Source: Scylla paramamosain (taxonomy: Eukaryota; Arthropoda; Malacostraca; Decapoda; Portunidae). From it: a stretch of 64,000 bases of DNA. The stretch's first letter is position 1, and each line of letters begins with the position of its first letter. Positions 40,785 through 53,886 of the stretch are shown here, in pieces. The notes below the pieces were generated by a model. The model did not search any database. It saw only the letters and a program-made list of their open reading frames with translations, and was not told where the DNA came from. The DNA lies in assembly GCF_035594125.1 (NCBI RefSeq), contig NW_026973708.1:87501-151500 (forward strand), written 5' to 3'. The position numbers and the translations under genes are program-made.

Positions 40785-41640
40785 TATGGAGTTTGTTGCT
40801 AAACTAGAAATTTACCAAAATTTCTTAAAAGAGAATGACCAAATTCAGGGAGAAGACCAGATCAACAGAAGAATGGCCACAATGAAAATCCATATTGATA
40901 ATCAGATAAGGTTGTGGAGTGATAGATGGTAAGAAACTCAGTTAAAGATAGATTATTATTATTATTATTATTTATTTATTTTTTTTATTTGAAGAACAGG
41001 AAATCAAAAACAATAGGAGGGACTCCATTAGGTCCACAATTCTTCTGAAGATCAAGTCTAGCAAGGACATGGAAAACACCATTAAGGAAGAATCCTAATA
41101 GAAGGTATGAAATAGTCAGAGGATGGAGGAAAGGAAAGAACAAGCCCTGAATAATATAGCATTGCATTTTCAGCAAAAACTTCAGTAGAGTTCTGCTTTA
41201 GAAACAGAGTAGTTGACAGTGGCATCATCAGATTGAAATAGAGAAGGGAAAATGGAGATATTTTTGTTAAGTGCCTGAAGTCAGAGAGAAATTGCATCTG
41301 GAAAAATTTTTACATTTTCTATTGAAAAAAGAGTTTTTTGGGTTGTTCAAAAAAGGTTTTGGCATGATTCCAGGTAGAAACAAAGTACATGAGTCTCAGA
41401 AGATGGAAGGCTCAGATTGTGTTTGTGAGCCATCTCTCTGTCATCTTTATCATCAGACTGAGGTAAATAAAGGTTCAGGACAAGAGAAGACTTGTGGAAT
41501 ATATGTCTCCATGCCAGACACAACCACCTCTGTTCTATGCTTGGTACACAGACGAGGAAGCAGTGCAGTAGTCATACCATTAAAAAGTCACAATAATAAT
41601 CCTCAGGTCCTCTCAATTAGCTGACAAAATGTCTATGCTA
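40785..41640 (-). mobile_element. old LINE A copy, 5'-side piece
   Basis: Diverged minus-strand LINE A matching about 28240 down to 27235 of the reference copy. Coding traces remain at 41176-40985 (VFHVLARLDLQKNCGPNGVP). The DNA similarity includes the region reading CATGCCAGACAC at the 5' side (about 41510). An ATT/TTTA-rich slip (40955-40990) lies inside. It continues the piece at 35898-36523. Confidence 0.8.
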
Positions 41641-41689
41641 TACATAGCTTAGCTCACTGTCAGTTACTTGCAATCATTTATGCAGTGAC

Positions 41690-42770
41690 TTTCAGAGTGA
41701 GGATTCTCTTAAAGAACAAACTTGCTTTTGTGAACCATGAAAATTAGCAGTTTTTAGATAAGGGCTAACATTTAATTCTTGAAGAAACTCAAATAGAAGG
41801 GGATGCAGATTATTGAGGCTTTGCAGAGTGTTTATGACAATGATGTTCCAAAGAAAATAGCTGTCTACAAGTGGATTCAATAATTCCATGGAGGCAGGGA
41901 ATATCTGGATGATCCTTGGACTGGAGGACCAAAAACATTGAAAATTATAAAATGATTGATGCTGTTAAACTCTTATTGAAGAAGATAGAAGAATAACAGT
42001 TAACCAGATAGGTCTGACCCTGGAAATTTCATATGGCTCAATAAATTCAATTTTGCATGAAGATCTGGGACTCGGCAAACTTTCTGAGCAATGGATCCTA
42101 AAAGTGCTGCATTCAAACCAGCTGATTCTTTGAAATGATCTTTCATTGATAATTCTAAGCAAAACTGAGGTTGATGAAGAGTTGTTTATGAGGTGAATTA
42201 TTATGGGCTTGGATCTACCAATATGATACTGAAACAAAACTGCAGTCCAAACAATGGCTTCCATGCAGATCACCTGGACCAATCAAGTTCAAATCTGAAA
42301 AGTCAGTTCAAACAGAGTTGGCCACCATGTTCTGCAATTCAGAAGTGATAATTGTAGACTTTCTTGAAGGAAAAAGAATTGTTAGTGGACCTTACCATCC
42401 ATGAGTTTTAAAGAAAAATGAGGTAAAAAAAATGATGAGGAAAGCTGCATAGTCAAATTTTGTTTCAGCATGACAGTGCACTACCACATTCTGTAAGAGT
42501 TGCAAAGGATGTGATTCGAGAGTTCTGATGGGAAGTGCAACCTCACTTGCTTTATAGCCTAGATCTCATGCCATAAGACTTCTTCCTTTTTTTACAAAGC
42601 TCAGAGTCACTAAAAGGAGCCCACTTTGAAAACATACATAAAGCTAAAAAAATGCTATAAACATGTGGTTTCGAAAGAGAACTACTGAGTTATTCAGAGA
42701 AGGCTTAAATGAGTGGAAACATCATCTTGAGAAGTGTATTATGCAGGATGATAACTACAATGAAAAATAA
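41690..42770 (+). pseudogene. mariner transposase, decayed
   Basis: Collinear plus-strand mariner traces in several frames: ALQSVYDNDVPKKIAVYKWI (about 41817-41876), RRITVNQIGLTLEISYGSIN (41988-42045), AVQTMASMQ-type and SEVIIVDFLEGKRIVSGPYH (about 42340-42400), QHDSALPHSVRVAKDVIREF (42470-42530), then DFFLFLQSSESLKGAHFEN and CIMQDDNYNEK. The HDSALPH and DFFLF positions are the second and third catalytic regions of a DD34D transposase. Many stops are present. Its closest kin is the mariner superfamily, but it is a different lineage from the intact element at 61297. Confidence 0.8.
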
Positions 42771-42856
42771 GTGCTTTGTGTTTGCAACAAACAAGTAAAA
42801 AAAAATCAATACTCATTACAGACAAAAGCAAGGAAACATATAAAAAAATTCCTTAC

Positions 42857-43048
42857 CACATCTACCCCATCCACTGCACACAGTTTGAAAGACTGATTTT
42901 TGGCATCAAGAATAACATTGACCATGGCACACATTTCAGATGGGAGCACATAGTCTGTGGAGACAAAGCCGGTACCCTTTTTCAGCCACTGTTGGAAGGC
43001 TTGATCTGTCCTTGTGATACAGGACTCAATCATATCACATGCCATCAA
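42857..43048 (-). CDS. Cadps: CAPS/CADPS internal exon (segment LMACDMIESC)
   Basis: An exon of 192 nt (64 codons, phase 0 at both ends) beginning LMACDMIESCITRTDQAF and continuing through VSTDYVLPSEMCAMVNVIL and DAKNQSFKLC to VDGVDV. The order and spacing match the CAPS C-terminal half. The acceptor is TTCTTTCCACAG|TTG and the donor GTG|GTAAGG. The reading frame would continue only a few codons past the donor. The remains of a mariner element end about 85 bp beyond this exon in the downstream intron, so a transposon sits close to, but not in, the splice site. Confidence 0.9.
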
Positions 43049-43203
43049 CTGTGGAAAGAATGGGAAAGTTACCAGCTAGAATGCATGGATCTTTCATCAT
43101 ATCAGACTAAAGCTGAGAGTTCAAAGATGAACAAAACAACATATCTTGGTAAAAAAAAATCACATTACAATATAGAGATAATAACACTAAGAGCATCTCA
43201 TAC
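43049..43203 (-). other. short CAPS intron (155 bp)
   Basis: Bounded by GTATGAG and TTCTTTCCACAG on the minus strand. It has no repeat or transposon insertion. Its size contrasts with the 14- to 27-kb introns on either side. Confidence 0.85.
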
Positions 43204-43321
43204 CTTTAACCTTTGTTCAAGGTGTTTGGCAAAATCATGATCTGGCCAATGAAGGTCTCGAATGAAAGACTGTAAGGCATCTAACTTCCAGAATAGATCC
43301 TCGGAGGTTGCACACCCATTC
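43204..43321 (-). CDS. Cadps: CAPS/CADPS internal exon (segment [16 protein letters not shown])
   Basis: The exon reads [19 protein letters not shown] and then [20 protein letters not shown]. This is collinear with the CAPS segment that follows the exon at 57698-57851. The acceptor is TGTCTGGCAG|G and the donor AAG|GTATGAG. One leading base completes the split codon and the exon ends in phase 0, so 118 nt gives 39 full codons. It is separated from the next exon by a compact 155-bp intron, in contrast to the 14-kb intron upstream, and this pair is the best conserved and least disturbed coding part of the window. Confidence 0.9.
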
Positions 43322-43882
43322 CTGCCAGACAATACATATTTCAATTGCTCAGTAAAATTACTCATTCATGGTCACCGCAGAGAGTTCAGACTTTTCCCGC
43401 CTTAATTTCTAAATTTCCAATAGAAAATTCTAAAATTTGGTGAGATCTATGTAGTTGTAAAATATAATGCCACACCTTCATAGTATAATGGGAAACCAAA
43501 CTTAACTTGCACATAGTGTAATACCATCTAGTGATTCTCTGTTTCAAGCACTCTCAGAGCAATTCCTTGGAAGTGGGCTAAACAATACCTTGGTTCCATG
43601 GGTCATGTGCAAACTAGGATTTCACTGTACTGCATGAAGTATGTTCAGCATAAGTGTTTTGTGAGAGAGAATAAGACAAAAGAAATGCATCTGGAGTGTT
43701 ACTACCATGTGGACTGGGAGATATAATGGCCACTTTCAGATCCAAATGTCTGTGACTTTATATATTAGTTTAATATAGTATAATATATAATTCGGATAAA
43801 ATGTACACATATGTATTCATGATATTGTACTGCTTTTATGTTGCACTGAAATGAAATCTGAATAAATTATAGATGATGGCAG

Positions 43883-44045
43883 CATTCAAAGGCTGGAATA
43901 GAGTTCACTGGATTCTAGAATTATTTGTATAGAATTCTCAATTTCATATGTATTAACTCTCATTCAAAGGCTGAAACTGGAGTTCACTGGATTTTAATTT
44001 TTTTATATAGAATTCTCAATTTTATACGTATAAACTGTAAAGTAT
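43883..44045. repeat. two-copy tandem repeat (~85 bp unit)
   Basis: The unit beginning ATTCAAAGGCTG, with AGTTCACTGGATT and TATAGAATTCTCAATTT, occurs twice in direct orientation (about 43883-43968 and 43969-44045) with about 15 percent mismatch by eye. Confidence 0.85.
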
Positions 44046-44959
44046 TTGATAGAATAGGAATGAGCACTGCAAGCAAAGAACAAAATCAAGAAAATCCCAT
44101 TTGAAAAAAAATAAAATTGCATCATCTTACATTTAAAAAATATGTAAAAGAAGACAATGAAAGATGGTATCACTAAGCATGTAAGCTTTCATTACCCATT
44201 ACCAGTACAACTTCAGTACTGCACTCAAATCTGCTTCTGCAAACAGAACTTAGATTTATTTCACAATTCCTTTGCCATTCTGGTATAAAGATATATTGAG
44301 CAATATGCTTCATCTAGCACATGCATACACACAAATACACTATAAATAGAGCCCTGCAAAAAATACTGAGCCCTTTCCACTGCAAGATGATGGAAAACAT
44401 ACTTAAAATTGTCCATCCTTCAGCCAAAGCTGAGGAAGGCAATTGATTCATCTTATTTTTAGCACTTGTGTATATTCTACCTAATGAAAGAAATTTCTTA
44501 AGTGCAATTAGTGTTATCTCTACTCACGTAGGTATATGATGTTTATGAATGTGTATGCACCCAATTTCTTATCTAAAATGGTATTGATATCCTGATAAAG
44601 GTTGGCAATGGCTCTAATTTTCATAAATTTTCATTAAAAACTGCTGAATAACAATGAAACTAAAAAGCAAATGTCTGTATTGCATTAATTTAGAAACTCA
44701 AATAAAAATACTTAAAAGCATGTGTAGCATGAAAAAATGTTGCTGTCATCATATCATGACACCTGTAAGTCACAAAGGCAAAATGATGATACAAATCAGT
44801 ACTGAAAAATAAACATTAAATTTACCTCTTTTTAATGTTGACTTTTTACTAATTTCTTAAGCAAACTTGGCTTTCTGCTTGAAAAACTCAGTATTTTCTG
44901 CAGTGGGCTTATACTGCTATGTATATATGTATATGCACATTTACATGTATGTGTATACA

Positions 44960-45121
<162 letters not shown>

Positions 45122-46231
45122 CACACATGCACACATGTACACATACAAACACATCCATACATACGATACATATCATGTGTATATAGGTTTCAACTATCTT
45201 TGAATGAAATAAATTTAAGTTTATTGAAGTTACGAAAGAATGACCTTATATTTTCATATAAACAAAAAAAAATCAAAGAATAAAAAACAACAACTTTTGC
45301 TTAAAAATATGGTTTCATTACTTTCAACATTATATATTATATACCTTTGCATAATACCTCATCTTTTATTCTGCCAAGTATGGAGTAAATAGTCTGAACA
45401 GTCTATGATAAATGAATTTGAATATTCCAAGAAGACTAGCTTTAAAGTGTAAAATTTAATTCAATTAGTTAATTCTTTTCATTTAATTAGTTTGTTTGCA
45501 CAAAAAAATTTAAAAGCATATTTAAAGATTCATTACTATAGTATACAACACACACTAAGGCAAAATTGAAAATTCTAAACTCTAAATTCTAAATATTCTA
45601 TACTTTTAGCTTAAGTTCTGTATCTTTGAAATAATATTTTATATCAAGTACATACTGGAGGCTGTTTTTCTATATGTTCTGAGTATGCAAGTCTATGGAA
45701 AATAAAAGACTAAATTTGGCAATCTATTGGGTTGCCCTTAAAAATGCACACATACACACCCACACACATCCAAACCTATACACACGCTCACACACATACA
45801 CACCAACATTCTAAGTCTGTAGGTAGCAAGCAGATGTATGTTACTTGTTAATATCTAGAAAAAATGTACACTGGCAAGCACATGTTGGTACTGCAAGTTT
45901 TGATGTCTTGTGTTATCTGAATTGTCAAATAAATGAATATTAAGCATTTAATAAAGCTTGAGAAAAAACATACATATTCAAAATAAAATTGAAAATAACA
46001 AAAAAGTCATATTAACATCACTCCAAACTCAAGCTGATCCTTGCTGCTCTCAAGTTGTATCTGTCTAGTGACAGCTACTGTACCTTCCTAGAAAACTCAT
46101 TTGAATATCATTCCCATACCGTGCAACTAGAGAGGCCTGTCATTTAAAGAATTTTTGGCCATCAATTCAGAATGTCACCTCAATTTAATCTGTCCAAATT
46201 TCCAAAAGATATATCATCATGGAGGGCTCCT

Positions 46232-46341
<110 letters not shown>

Positions 46342-46941
46342 GTGCTATAAAAGATGCAAAATTATACTGTATTCTTATTAGTACCCATCCATAATATATA
46401 TCATACTTCAAAACAAGAAGTAAAATGAAATTGAAAGATTCAGCTGAAGGAGCTTGAGGAAATGACAACATTTGAAGAGTCCTTCTGCAAGCTTGCATGT
46501 TTTTTTTTTGCTTCAACTTACAGATACTAATCCGTGCTCTACTTTTTTTTTTTATCTACTGATGGAAATCTGTTCCTTTTTAAATGAGGCAATACAGTTT
46601 TATTTCTGTGGCTTGATTTTTTTAAAAGATAAATTTACATATATTAGTTTTACTTATCTGAATCAAATAAAACTGAGCAAAAATATAAAATCTTGCTCAA
46701 CAATTTTTGCAAATTTACTGCTTATGGTAATTCGTTAATTATAATTTTATTATACTCACAAAGCTGAATACTGTTGGATGATAAATTGCTTTAAGAAAGC
46801 TTTAATTTAGGCTAAAAAGTCATAGCAATGAAGCTTTGATCAAGCAACAGAAATAATAAGTCTAGTCAGAAATTGGTACGTAATTTTCTTCTATAGTAAA
46901 GGACTGCTATATACAACTTTAATAATTCCTTCTATTTTCAG

Positions 46942-47076
46942 GCCATTCCTTCTGACAGGCTTCTGGAGGTTACCTGGCGAGCACCACTGGATCCACTTTT
47001 TTGGGGGGTTCCGAGTCTGACAGAGATGAAGGTTTCCTTCAGGGAGATGGCAAAGAGATGCAGGCTTCATTTAAAA
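46942..47076 (+). other. exon-like segment, unrecognised
   Basis: Plus-strand stretch with a good acceptor (TTCTATTTTCAG|GCC) and donor-like end (AAAA|GTAAAT). It is 45 codons open in phase 0 (IPSDRLLEVTWRAPLDPLFW). A second acceptor at 46958 would open the frame GGSESDRDEGFLQGDGKEMQ. GC content is higher than in its surroundings. I do not recognise either peptide. It could be an exon of a nested gene or chance. Confidence 0.25.
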
Positions 47077-47426
47077 GTAAATACATGTACAGTTCTAAGA
47101 GGGAAGGTATTCTTTCAAGGAGTGAAAAAGTTTATTCTCTAAACTGAATAGTGCTGTCTAAGAGTTGGGGTGAAGAAACAGGTAGTTAGTGAGTATATAT
47201 ACACAAGACCACCAACACATTAAGACATGTGATAGATCCCATGAGTTATCTTTGCTACAAAACATCAAGGGAAATTAGAATAAGGAGAGAGAGAAAAAAA
47301 AAAAAAAACATGGAGTATTATAGAAATCCTTAAGAGTCAATCAACATTATTACAAGAATTAACAATGACTAGAATACAGTGCATGCATTGCAAATGACAA
47401 TTGCATAAAAAATAAAATGAAGAGTG

Positions 47427-47430
<4 letters not shown>

Positions 47431-47464
<34 letters not shown>
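47431..47464. repeat. (GA)n microsatellite, short
   Basis: 34 bp of GA. Confidence 0.9.
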
Positions 47465-47468
<4 letters not shown>

Positions 47469-48088
47469 TTTGTTTGTAATTAACATGAGGTTAACCAAGT
47501 TAATTTTATCCCTGAATACCAACAATTAGTGTTTGATGGACACTTGGCTCTCTGGTGCTTAGTAAAGTAACTTTAGCTATACAGCAGGACAAAGAATAAT
47601 AGTTGACATTGATAATTCATTAATGAGGAACTGCCACAGAGTAATAGTAATGACATTGAGGAGTAGTGTTATATTATGCTACTTTCAGTTAGTATATAGA
47701 TATATTATGGCTAGCATTGCAGAAAAAGCTATTTCCCCACCTTTCTTTTCTTTCTGTTTCAAAGTTTATATTCACAACTAATTATTCATTCACAAAAAGT
47801 GCACTTTTTTGCTGATTTAAGCATGTTAAATATTTCCACTGTATCATCTCATAAGGAAACCACTATGAAAACTAGCACTGAAGTGACCCTTCACATGAAA
47901 TGATTAACTTGACCAAAGCATTAGCAAGCTGATCACAAGGTTGTGCAATACAGTATTGAATATGCAAATTTTAATTTGCATTGCACCTGCTTAATGAACC
48001 ACATAAAATTTAAATATATTGTATACAGTTTAATTCTTTTCCAAAAGTTTTCTGATTTTTTATTTCTTTATTTTTTTTTATTAAACAG

Positions 48089-48185
48089 TGAGAATGCTTC
48101 ATTTGGCACTGGTGATGAACCTTCACCAGCATCTGAATGGGAGCCAAGAATGAGTGAATTCGGGGAACAGAGGTGCAGCAGATAA
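48089..48185 (+). other. terminal-exon-like segment, unrecognised
   Basis: A pyrimidine-rich tract and TTAAACAG precede a frame NASFGTGDEPSPASEWEPRM that ends at TAA 48183-48185 (EFGEQRCSR). The peptide is acidic and P/S-rich. The phase does not fit a direct join to the segment at 46942. I recognise no family. Confidence 0.25.
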
Positions 48186-48959
48186 AAGGATTCTTCATGG
48201 CAATGTGATAGTGCTAGTTAGTAGTGTGACAATGTATCAAATTATGATTTTTGCTTCATATGTGATCCTCATGTTAACTCTGCAGTTAACCTGTAACCAA
48301 TCCCATATGATCACCCTTAGTAATAATACCACATTATCCTTGGATTGTCTATTCTATTATGTGGGCATGATATATTACAGTAATTGCTGGTAAGCACATG
48401 CAAGGCAGTAACTGTGCAGAACAAGATTAACTATAACAGGTGGCAGGCTGACAACATTATTCATTTCCCTAAATGTGTGGTAGGAAGCATGAAGCAAAGC
48501 TTATACATATATATTTTTTTTCAAATAAATTTTTTTACATTTGCCAAATTTTGCAGCTTACAATTTACATGGAACTAAACATATACTTGTAACTGCATAT
48601 AGCAATTACTATTTAGTAATGAAATAAATATTCTACTTCAAGTAAACAAAACCTTATAGATAATTTAAAAGTAAAAAAAAAATGTAGAGAAAAAGCTTTT
48701 CCTAGAGCTTATATTTTATTACTTTGAATCCTGATTACAGTAAACACTTTTTAATCTCAACTAATTGTGGAGGTGAACATGGGTTGAGTTTGCATAAAGT
48801 CCAAATTATCCAACAGTTATCTCTAGCCATTTGTGTCCTGATGCCATCGGGGATGAGGGAAAGAGGGAGGCACATCAGGTGTACTATTGTGTCTCCGCAA
48901 ACAAGATGCCAAACATTCATAGGAATTCTTATTTTTCTCTTTCATGTTGCTTTTAATAT

Positions 48960-50044
48960 AGAATCTGATGGCATCATAGGGTCATGGCTTGGTAACAGGT
49001 GACAGAGAGTGGTAATAAATGGCTCGAAATCCGAGTGGGGTCAAGTAATTAGTGGGGTGCCACAGGGATCAGTATTAGGGCCATTGTTATTTCTAATGTA
49101 TATCAATGACTTGGATAGTGGAATTAGTAGTGATGTTAGTAAATTTGCGGATGACACAAAGATAGGTAGATTAATTAGGTCAGAATCGGATGCCATCGCC
49201 TTGCAGGCAGACTTAGATAGAATGAATGAATGGATGGATAGATGGCAAATGCAATTTAATATCAATGAATGCAAAGTGCTTAGCGTAGGTAGAGGAAACC
49301 CACACAATAGGTACACATTAGACAACCAAACTCTGGTAGGTACAGGGTACAAGAAAGATTTAGGAGTTATAGTTAGCTCTGAACTCCGTCTAGGGAAACA
49401 ATGCATAGAAGCCAGAAACAAGGCAAATAGGGTACTAGGATTAATTTTTAGGAGTGTTAAAAGTAGAAGGCCGGGAGTAATATTAAAGTTATACTTGGCG
49501 CTGGTCAGACCTCATCTAGACTACGCGGTGCAGTTCTGGTCCCCACATTACAGGAAAGATATAGGTCTATTAGAATCAGTACAGAGGAGAATGACTAAAA
49601 GGATACAGGGGATGAGGAGTATTCCTTATGAGGCGAGGTTTGAAGCTGTTAAATTTACATTCTCTAGAGAGACGTAGGTTAAGAGGGGACCTGACAGAAG
49701 TCTTTAAGTGGTATAAGGGTTATAACAAGGGAGATGTAAGCAAAATTCTTAGGATCAGCAACCAGGGTAGAACAAGAAATAACAGGTTCAAGCTTGAAAA
49801 ATTTAGGTTTAGGAAGGAGATAGGAAAAAATTGGTTCTCAAATAGAGTGGTAGATGAGTGGAACGGACTCAGTAATCATGTAGTTAGTGCTAGGACACTA
49901 GAGAGCTTTAAGAGAAGATTAGACAAGTTTATGGATGGGGATAGCAGATGGAAATAGGTAGGTGTGTTTCATACAGGGACTGCCACGTGTAAGCCTGGTC
50001 GCTTCTTGCAGCTTCCCTTATTTCTTATGTTCTTATGTTCTTAC
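48960..50044 (+). mobile_element. CR1-type LINE, 5'-truncated, with octamer tail
   Basis: Retains the RT palm to C-terminus and ends with TTCTTATG repeated (50019-50043), the kind of short-octamer tail typical of CR1 elements. It is a different family from the CTAGGTAAATAC-tailed LINE. Similarity begins near 48960 (SWLGNR before an in-frame TGA at 49000-49002). Confidence 0.85.
49009..49957 (+). pseudogene. CR1 RT C-terminal part, one frameshift
   Basis: Frame 1 (49009-49677) contains [20 protein letters not shown], the catalytic SKFADDTKIGRLI, WQMQFNINECKVLSVGR, YKKDLGVIVSSELRLGKQC and LALVRPHLDYAVQFWSPHYR. A one-base change near 49650 shifts to the second frame (49628-49957) with LKLLNLHSLERRRLRGDLTE, VVDEWNGLSNHVVSARTLES and FKRRLDKFMDGD. 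The catalytic motif is intact. The element was truncated in the RT, so it is not autonomous. Confidence 0.85.
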
Positions 50045-52124
50045 ATCTAGAAGTAGTGCTGTATAAGAACACATGTTTCATTACACATTTGTTCTCATAA
50101 TTGATGCAAAAATCAGTTATCAGTAAAAGGTTCAAAAAGAAATTTTTACTCACTGACTTATATTCATTGCAATTACTATGTTTACCCAATCAAGTTTTTG
50201 AAAAGGTGTTCTACTTGAAAAATGACTGCTTAATATAATAATGCAAATTTTCCTATTTTGTGAGCTATGTGGAGAGATCTGGTATTTTCAGAGGGAATTG
50301 GAGTAATAGTGTGAATTAAGGTGCCTCTATTGAGCAAGCTTACCAACCAAACTGTACCAAGCAGAACTGGAACTGATTTTCCTATTTAATGGAAGAACAT
50401 CTATAGCCAATAAGTTAGATCTGGAATAATTATATGTATTCATCCCTTTCCACTTCAAAGTCTCTCCTCATGTCTATATCCTAAGCAAAGTGGCAACTTT
50501 TCAAAGAGTCATGTATATTTCATGTCCTTTAGAAAGCTTACCTATTTGTAATTTTTAGATCCAATCTTTCATCTCTCTCTCTTCTCTTCACATTTTGGTT
50601 ATCCATTGCTTTCCCAGGTAATCTGATCTCTTGCTTTCAAACACCACCTACCTTATTGTAGTACTATATAAGCCTCCAGTCATAGTCATTCCTTTACTGT
50701 ATTTAACTTATGCCATGAATAGCACATATATCCATATTTATTTACTTTATTGTTGACAATAAGTTATGGTTTTAATTTTATTTTGATATGGAGTTTTTAT
50801 CTATAACAAAAGTTATATTTTATTAAAATTCAGCAAAATTTTGTAGCAATTTCTGATCAAAGAAAATAAGGCTTGCTGCATTTCTCCCTTGAGGGCTTAA
50901 TTTTTTCATGTTCTCTTGCTCAATAAATAATTTTGGGAGGAATGTATGTGACTATTTTCTGTGTTTCTACATTTTTCCTTTTACTGAAACTAGTTACTTC
51001 AATATTTATTTTGCAATACATACACAACCTTTCTCGTTTTCATTCTGATGTAGTTATGATCATCACTTCACCCTATTTATCCTTTCCATCTTTCCTCCAT
51101 GTCTGATAACTGTAATTTTTTTCCACTATAATTTGAATGTCTTCAGTTGTCTTAGTCTTTGCAAGACTCATCATTTCTAAAATATTTTTTCTTACATAAT
51201 AAATTGCCTCTAATTTTCTTGTAGTTTCATCAGAAAGTGTATAGTATTTTCAACTTATCTATCCCTGTTCTCATCAGTCCATGCATCTCTACTTCACTTC
51301 TTTCTCACTTCTGTTCCTTATACAATATAACATTTCTTTACTACTACATAGGTTTTATTTTCTTTTGTTCATTCTTTATTTAAATTTGGTGATAATATTT
51401 GAAAGGAGTAAAACAGAAGAGCTGAATGACCAAAGGAAAGTGAAATTGCTCCAATGGAGAAAGTAGGTATCTTGATTTAATTATGTGCAAATATGGAAGC
51501 ATAGAAGCTGAGTAACATGAATAAAACAGCTGTGTAGAAGGGAAAAGATAGCTGAACTTTTTAGACATGAGATGAAAATAAGAACAGTGAACATGGGAGT
51601 AGAAACTTATGTATGATGAAAGAATAGTGAGCATGGAAGTAAAAAAGGATTCACATGATGAAAAGCTTAAATCAACAATCCCAATGTAAGTGGCAAGCTC
51701 AAAGATACAAGCAGATTAAATAAAGTGCGAGAAGAATGGATGCTGAAAATATTTAAATTAAGCATAACAGATATGGCATATCAAGTACGAGTAAAATGAA
51801 GAATGGAAATGTCAGTTGGCTGACAGGAAAGGAATAGCAGAAAGAGAGATGACTGTGAGAGAATACATAGGAATGCAGCAGACGCATGAAAACAATTTCC
51901 AGTGAATGCTAAAGTATATGAGGGAAAGCAGTGAGAAGAGAAAGAAGGTAATAGCATGCAAGGAGGAAATGCAAAGGCATTCTTGTTCATAGAAACAAGC
52001 ATCAGATATAGACAGACATGGGGTAGTTGATTGCTTTTTTGGTGGCATAAATAGCTGAATGTCTGGATGTCCTTTTAATGCTTTGCTTTCCTATTGTCAT
52101 TATCATTTATTTATCTATTCATTT

Positions 52125-52132
52125 ATTTATTA

Positions 52133-52175
<43 letters not shown>

Positions 52176-52215
52176 TTATTTATTTTTATTTATTTATTTA
52201 TTTATTTATTTTTAT
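52125..52215. repeat. (TTA)n/(TTTA)n microsatellite
   Basis: ATT trinucleotides (about 52134-52175) flanked by ATTT tetranucleotide runs. It lies 42 bp left of the MITE at 52258. Confidence 0.9.
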
Positions 52216-52257
52216 TTTTTTTGCATCTTCCCTTGGCTTATCTGTAGTTGTTTAGTA

Positions 52258-52711
52258 CAGTAAAATCCCTCTTATCCGGCATCAACGGGACCACTGACAT
52301 GCCGGATACTTGAATATTGCCGGATACTTGAATAGAAGTGAAATTATGTCCACAATCACCACCCTACACTCACGCATCTTACCATAACAAAGATCAGCTG
52401 ATCTTAATCAGCAGCTGATCTGATCAGCTGCTTAAGTGTAAGCACAACACGCTTCCTCTTTTCTACAACTTTAGGCATGATGAAGGCGTCAGGCGATAAA
52501 CAGTGCACACGCGGGACTGAGTCACTGAGTAAACACAGTGCAGTGGGCCGCGGGTGGCGCGAAGCAGTGCGCTCTGGTGGCCAGGGGACAAAGTATGCCT
52601 CGCGCGGGAATTTTAATCGATTTTATGAGTGCACATTAATTTTTTATTGATTTTAAGGCTCGGGGAAAAATGTGCCGGATACTCGAATGCCGGATGAGAG
52701 GGATTTTACTG
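52258..52711. mobile_element. TA-flanked MITE (Tigger/pogo-like), copy 2
   Basis: 454-bp element with ends CAGTAAAATCCCTCTTATCC / GATGAGAGGGATTTTACTG and TA on both sides (52256-52257, 52712-52713). It is almost identical to 8604-9075 in the same orientation; the main difference is an 18-bp gap near 52680. It has no ORF of note. It contains GATCAGCTGATC-type palindromes at about 52391-52433. Confidence 0.9.
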
Positions 52712-52892
52712 TATGTGTCTAATACTGGCCTTCTGGAAGTTGCACAAGATGAATATCTGGATATTCTTATCATGTATTAATTAATCTGGTGCTATTTCAG
52801 AATCTCTTCTGTACTACTCATTTACACTGACTCATCTAGTACTTGAATTTCATTACCATGCATGTTTTCAAAGTTAAATATGCTGTGTGTGT

Positions 52893-53080
52893 GTGTATTT
52901 ACCTAGTTGTATTTACCTAGTTGTATAGTACAGGGTCCGAGCCAAAGCTCAATTAGTCCTGTCTCCATACCCGAATTTATCTAATCTCTCTTTAAACATG
53001 TGCACACTCTTTGCTGGAACCGCTTCTTCTTTTAAGTTATTCCATATTTCAACCGTTCGATGCGGAAAGCTGTATTTTTT

Positions 53081-53082
<2 letters not shown>
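52893..53082 (-). mobile_element. CR1-like LINE 3' end
   Basis: Minus strand. Two AACTAGGTAAATAC tail units (52897-52926) precede a C-terminal coding trace: YSFPHRTVEIWNNLKEEAVP and SVHMFKERLDKFGYGD (53080-52960). It is flanked by GT repeats on both sides. Confidence 0.8.

Positions 53083-53118
<36 letters not shown>
53083..53118. repeat. (GT)n microsatellite
   Basis: Separates two CR1-like 3' ends. Confidence 0.95.
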
Positions 53119-53120
<2 letters not shown>

Positions 53121-53434
53121 TTAGCTTGTTATGAAATACAGGAAAAAACCACACTAGGCTTGTGCTGTCCTGTCTCTACATTGACTTTAATCCAAATTTT
53201 CTTTAAATTATAGACTGTCTTGGTACACACAGTCTCATCATTAAGTTCATTCCATACTGCTATGCTCCTGTGAGGAAAGCTATGTTTCTTGATGGCTCTT
53301 CTGCAAACACTCCTTATCAATTTCCTTCCATGTCCTCTGGTACCACAAGATTCATCCCCATCCAACTCTTCCATCCCTTCCAATATTCTATATAGTGCTA
53401 TCAAATCACCTCTTTCCCTCCTTTTTTCCAGACA

Positions 53435-53435
<1 letters not shown>
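53119..53435 (-). mobile_element. CR1-like LINE 3' end, second copy
   Basis: The minus-strand frame 53404-53129 reads MIALYRILEGMEELDGDESC, RGHGRKLIRSVCRRAIKKHS and FPHRSIAVWNELNDETVCTK, the C-terminal end of the CR1-like LINE. The expected CTAGGTAAATAC tail is degraded (AAGCTAAATAC) and runs into the GT block at 53083. Confidence 0.8.

Positions 53436-53483
<48 letters not shown>
53436..53483. repeat. (GT)n microsatellite
   Basis: Lies between the CR1-like 3' end and the SINE tail. Confidence 0.95.

Positions 53484-53886
<403 letters not shown>

Noticed and set aside
53129..53404. Minus-strand frame of 91 codons as a host gene
   Set aside because: Matches the C-terminal end of the CR1-like LINE, next to its tail and GT repeats.
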